Source of the DNA: Gymnorhina tibicen
Taxonomy: Eukaryota > Chordata > Aves > Passeriformes > Artamidae
DNA: 64,000 bases
Direction: 5' to 3'
Assembly (NCBI GenBank): GCA_013399875.1
Contig: VXAZ01006320.1
Location: forward strand, 833,148-897,147
Both the position numbers and the translations under genes were made by a program. This document shows, piece after piece, positions 62,344 to 64,000 of the stretch. Each line of letters starts with the position of its first letter. The stretch's first letter is position 1. The notes below the pieces were generated by a model, which saw nothing but the letters and a program-made list of their open reading frames with translations, did no database searches and was not told the origin of the DNA.

Positions 62344-62494
62344 CTTTGGACCTGCTGGACAGCATTTCTTTCCCGTGCATCTGCAAGCGGCGGCGCAAGG
62401 ACGTGTCCCAGTGCTGCCGGGCCAGCGCCATGCGCTCGCTGAGCTCATCAGGCTGCTGGCTCCCTTCCCAGCTCTGCGACACCAGCTGAGCATC
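62344..62494 (-). CDS. Possible coding exon of an unidentified minus-strand gene
   Basis: A 151-nt segment follows a good minus-strand acceptor (CCTCTATTTTCTGCTGCAG) and ends at AAAG before GTTGTT, a weak but usable donor. Its phase-0 frame reads DAQLVSQSWEGSQQPDELSE, then RMALARQHWDTSLRRRLQMH, then GKEMLSSRSK. It is a charged, heptad-like, helix-forming sequence without Pro or Gly breaks in the middle. About four fifths of codons end in G or C (CTG, GTG, CAG, CGC, GCC), typical of real bird exons and unlike the surroundings. Past the donor the frame loses this character. I do not recognise the protein. Other exons would lie to the right, or to the left before the CR1 at 62.2 kb. The plus strand is also open here, so chance is not excluded. 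Confidence 0.4.
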
Positions 62495-64000
62495 CTGCAG
62501 CAGAAAATAGAGGTAGCTGAGCTAGGGAATGGTGAGGGTGCCATCTTACAGGGCATCTCCACCCACACGCAGCAGAGAGTCAGAATGGGCGGCAGCAGCG
62601 GCAGCTTTAATATGAACGCAAATAAAAGCTCTGGAGAGTTATTAGTATGGTAGAACCTTTCCAGGGAAACTGTTTAGAATAGTTCCCAGATGCTCAGCCT
62701 TGAGCTAGCTTAGTGTGAATAAGATTCATCAAGCGTCTTAATGGCCTATTGCTCCCTTGTTCTGTGAATGGAAAGCAAAAAAAAAAAGGAAATTTGTTCC
62801 AGTGGGTACAAGCTAATGTAAGCCTGTACAGCCTCTGCTGTATCAGCAAGTTTCCGCTTCCTTACCACAGAAAGCAACAACAGCTACTAACAGCACCATG
62901 TGTGTATCGGAGAGGGGAGGACTGCAAATGTAAACCAAGAAAAGATGTTTGTTCAGGACACCAACTTCTTGCCTCTGAAATGACATAGCAGTAACAAACC
63001 TGGCTGCCAATGAACTTGCTCAGGTGAATGAAATTGAAAACACTGAAAAGGCTGTAGGGGAAAATCAAGGGGTGGGGAAGGGTCCTGAAAACCTTAGCCA
63101 ATCTTACCCACTGGGTTTTTTTTTCCATGACTGCCTTACATTTCAGTCTTGCTGATGATCAACACAGCGTCAGCACCTACAGCACTTACAGGCTCCTGAA
63201 CGCCTCAGATAGGGGACCGGTTATTGTAAAAAGGGTGCACAGCAGCAGGGCCCTGAATAACTCAGAAAAGTTACAGCAAAAGGAAGTTTCTCATTTTGAG
63301 ACATAAAGACCCATCAATTCGAGTCAAAATGAGGAGTGTGAAAGAAGGCAGGCTGCCTACTGCCTGCTTACAGCTCAAAATGTGGAACTCCAGCCAAGGC
63401 AGGCTGAAGGGCTGGTAGGTTGGAGCAGGATTAAAGGTTTGCATGTCTATCTGTAGTTATGTTAAATAGGATTAACAGAGCCAACCACTAACTGGTGGGG
63501 GCAGGGGACATAAAAAGCGCGAAGGTTGCTCTGCAGCTGTCTACAGGGTTACACGCACCTTTTTCTGAAGGAATAAGCTGTTGGCAGGGCTAAGCAGTAA
63601 TGTAGCCAAGCTGGTCTGTCCTGAGCTGCCAGCAAGATCATTTATCTCCTTTAATGGGAGGCAAAGACCGGGGCTCTTTCTCCACCTGCCCACACACTGC
63701 AAGGGAGATGCTGAGATTCTCTGCCCTATATAAATTAAGCCGACGCATCTGCTGCGCCTGCAACTCGCTCCTGCCATTCCTTAAAAGGGTGTGTGCGTGC
63801 AAAAGAGAGGAAGGAGAGCAGCTGAAGGAGAAATGAGAGGCAGCTGGCCATCTCTTGGAGAACATGCACCTCTGTAATAGGGAAATTGGAGCTTGTGGGT
63901 GCAGCCAGCTTCCTTCATTCAGTGACTTCATTCACTTATGACACTGCATGAGTGCACTGAAAATAATGCAAAGGCAGCATACCTGGGATACCTGAGCAGC
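62495..64000. other. Right-edge flanking DNA
   Basis: No named gene is seen. The notable content is the TATA/CArG block at 63.73-63.79 kb. The rest is non-repetitive, moderately AT-rich sequence with only short ORFs on both strands. Confidence 0.5.
63727..63788 (+). promoter_or_regulatory. TATA box followed by a perfect CArG box
   Basis: TATATAAA at 63727-63734 is followed 45 nt later by CCTTAAAAGG (63779-63788), which fits the SRF consensus CC(A/T)6GG exactly. The intervening bases are CpG-richer than their surroundings. A start near 63757 on the plus strand is possible. Downstream sequence runs off the window, so no gene can be attached. A CArG box downstream of the start would be unusual, and the minus strand is an alternative. 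Confidence 0.3.

Overview
The window is vertebrate nuclear DNA, most likely from a songbird (passerine). The evidence is its sparse exons in long introns, several CR1 LINE fragments, two solo LTRs of kinds I recognise from passerine ERVL-like families, and a CpG-island housekeeping promoter. Two genes can be named, and their order and head-to-head orientation fit the conserved amniote pair CACNA1I / RPS19BP1 (human chromosome 22q13; bird chromosome 1 or 1A by inference). There is no bacterial-type operon, CRISPR array, or recognisable rRNA or tRNA gene.

Layout. 1-10671: part of the first coding intron of CACNA1I, which is on the minus strand. It holds a fossil LINE reverse transcriptase near 1.95 kb and otherwise non-coding sequence. 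10672-10973: the exon carrying the CACNA1I start codon. It encodes the cytoplasmic N-terminus up to the first membrane helix, ends at a U12-type (AT-AC) donor, and begins at a strong 3' splice site only 21 nt before the ATG, so the promoter must lie further right. 10974 to about 57 kb: the presumed 5'UTR intron and upstream DNA of CACNA1I. It contains an antisense solo LTR (11.7-12.3 kb), an ancient CR1 (17.7 kb), CR1 copies (34.6 and 44.7 kb), a second solo LTR (44.0-44.65 kb) and a 164-bp GGAGA microsatellite (49.4 kb). Two TATA-type minus-strand promoter candidates (32.9 and 42.7 kb) each have a consensus splice donor downstream. A cluster of splice-flanked exon-like segments lies at 25.9-26.4 kb. 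About 52-57 kb is more AT-rich and nearly featureless.

57.07-59.65 kb: a CR1 remnant runs into a CpG island, from which the four-exon gene RPS19BP1 (AROS, 140 aa) is read on the plus strand and is complete from ATG to poly(A) signal. 59.65-64 kb: flanking DNA with another CR1 tail, one coding-looking minus-strand exon that I cannot identify (62.34-62.49 kb), and a TATA plus CArG promoter-like block near the right edge (63.73-63.79 kb).

The two named genes are functionally unrelated: a neuronal low-voltage-activated calcium channel, and a small nucleolar ribosome-biogenesis/SIRT1-binding protein. They are neighbours by conserved synteny. Most other open reading frames behave like chance ORFs: no family resemblance, no splice context, and equally long frames on the opposite strand.
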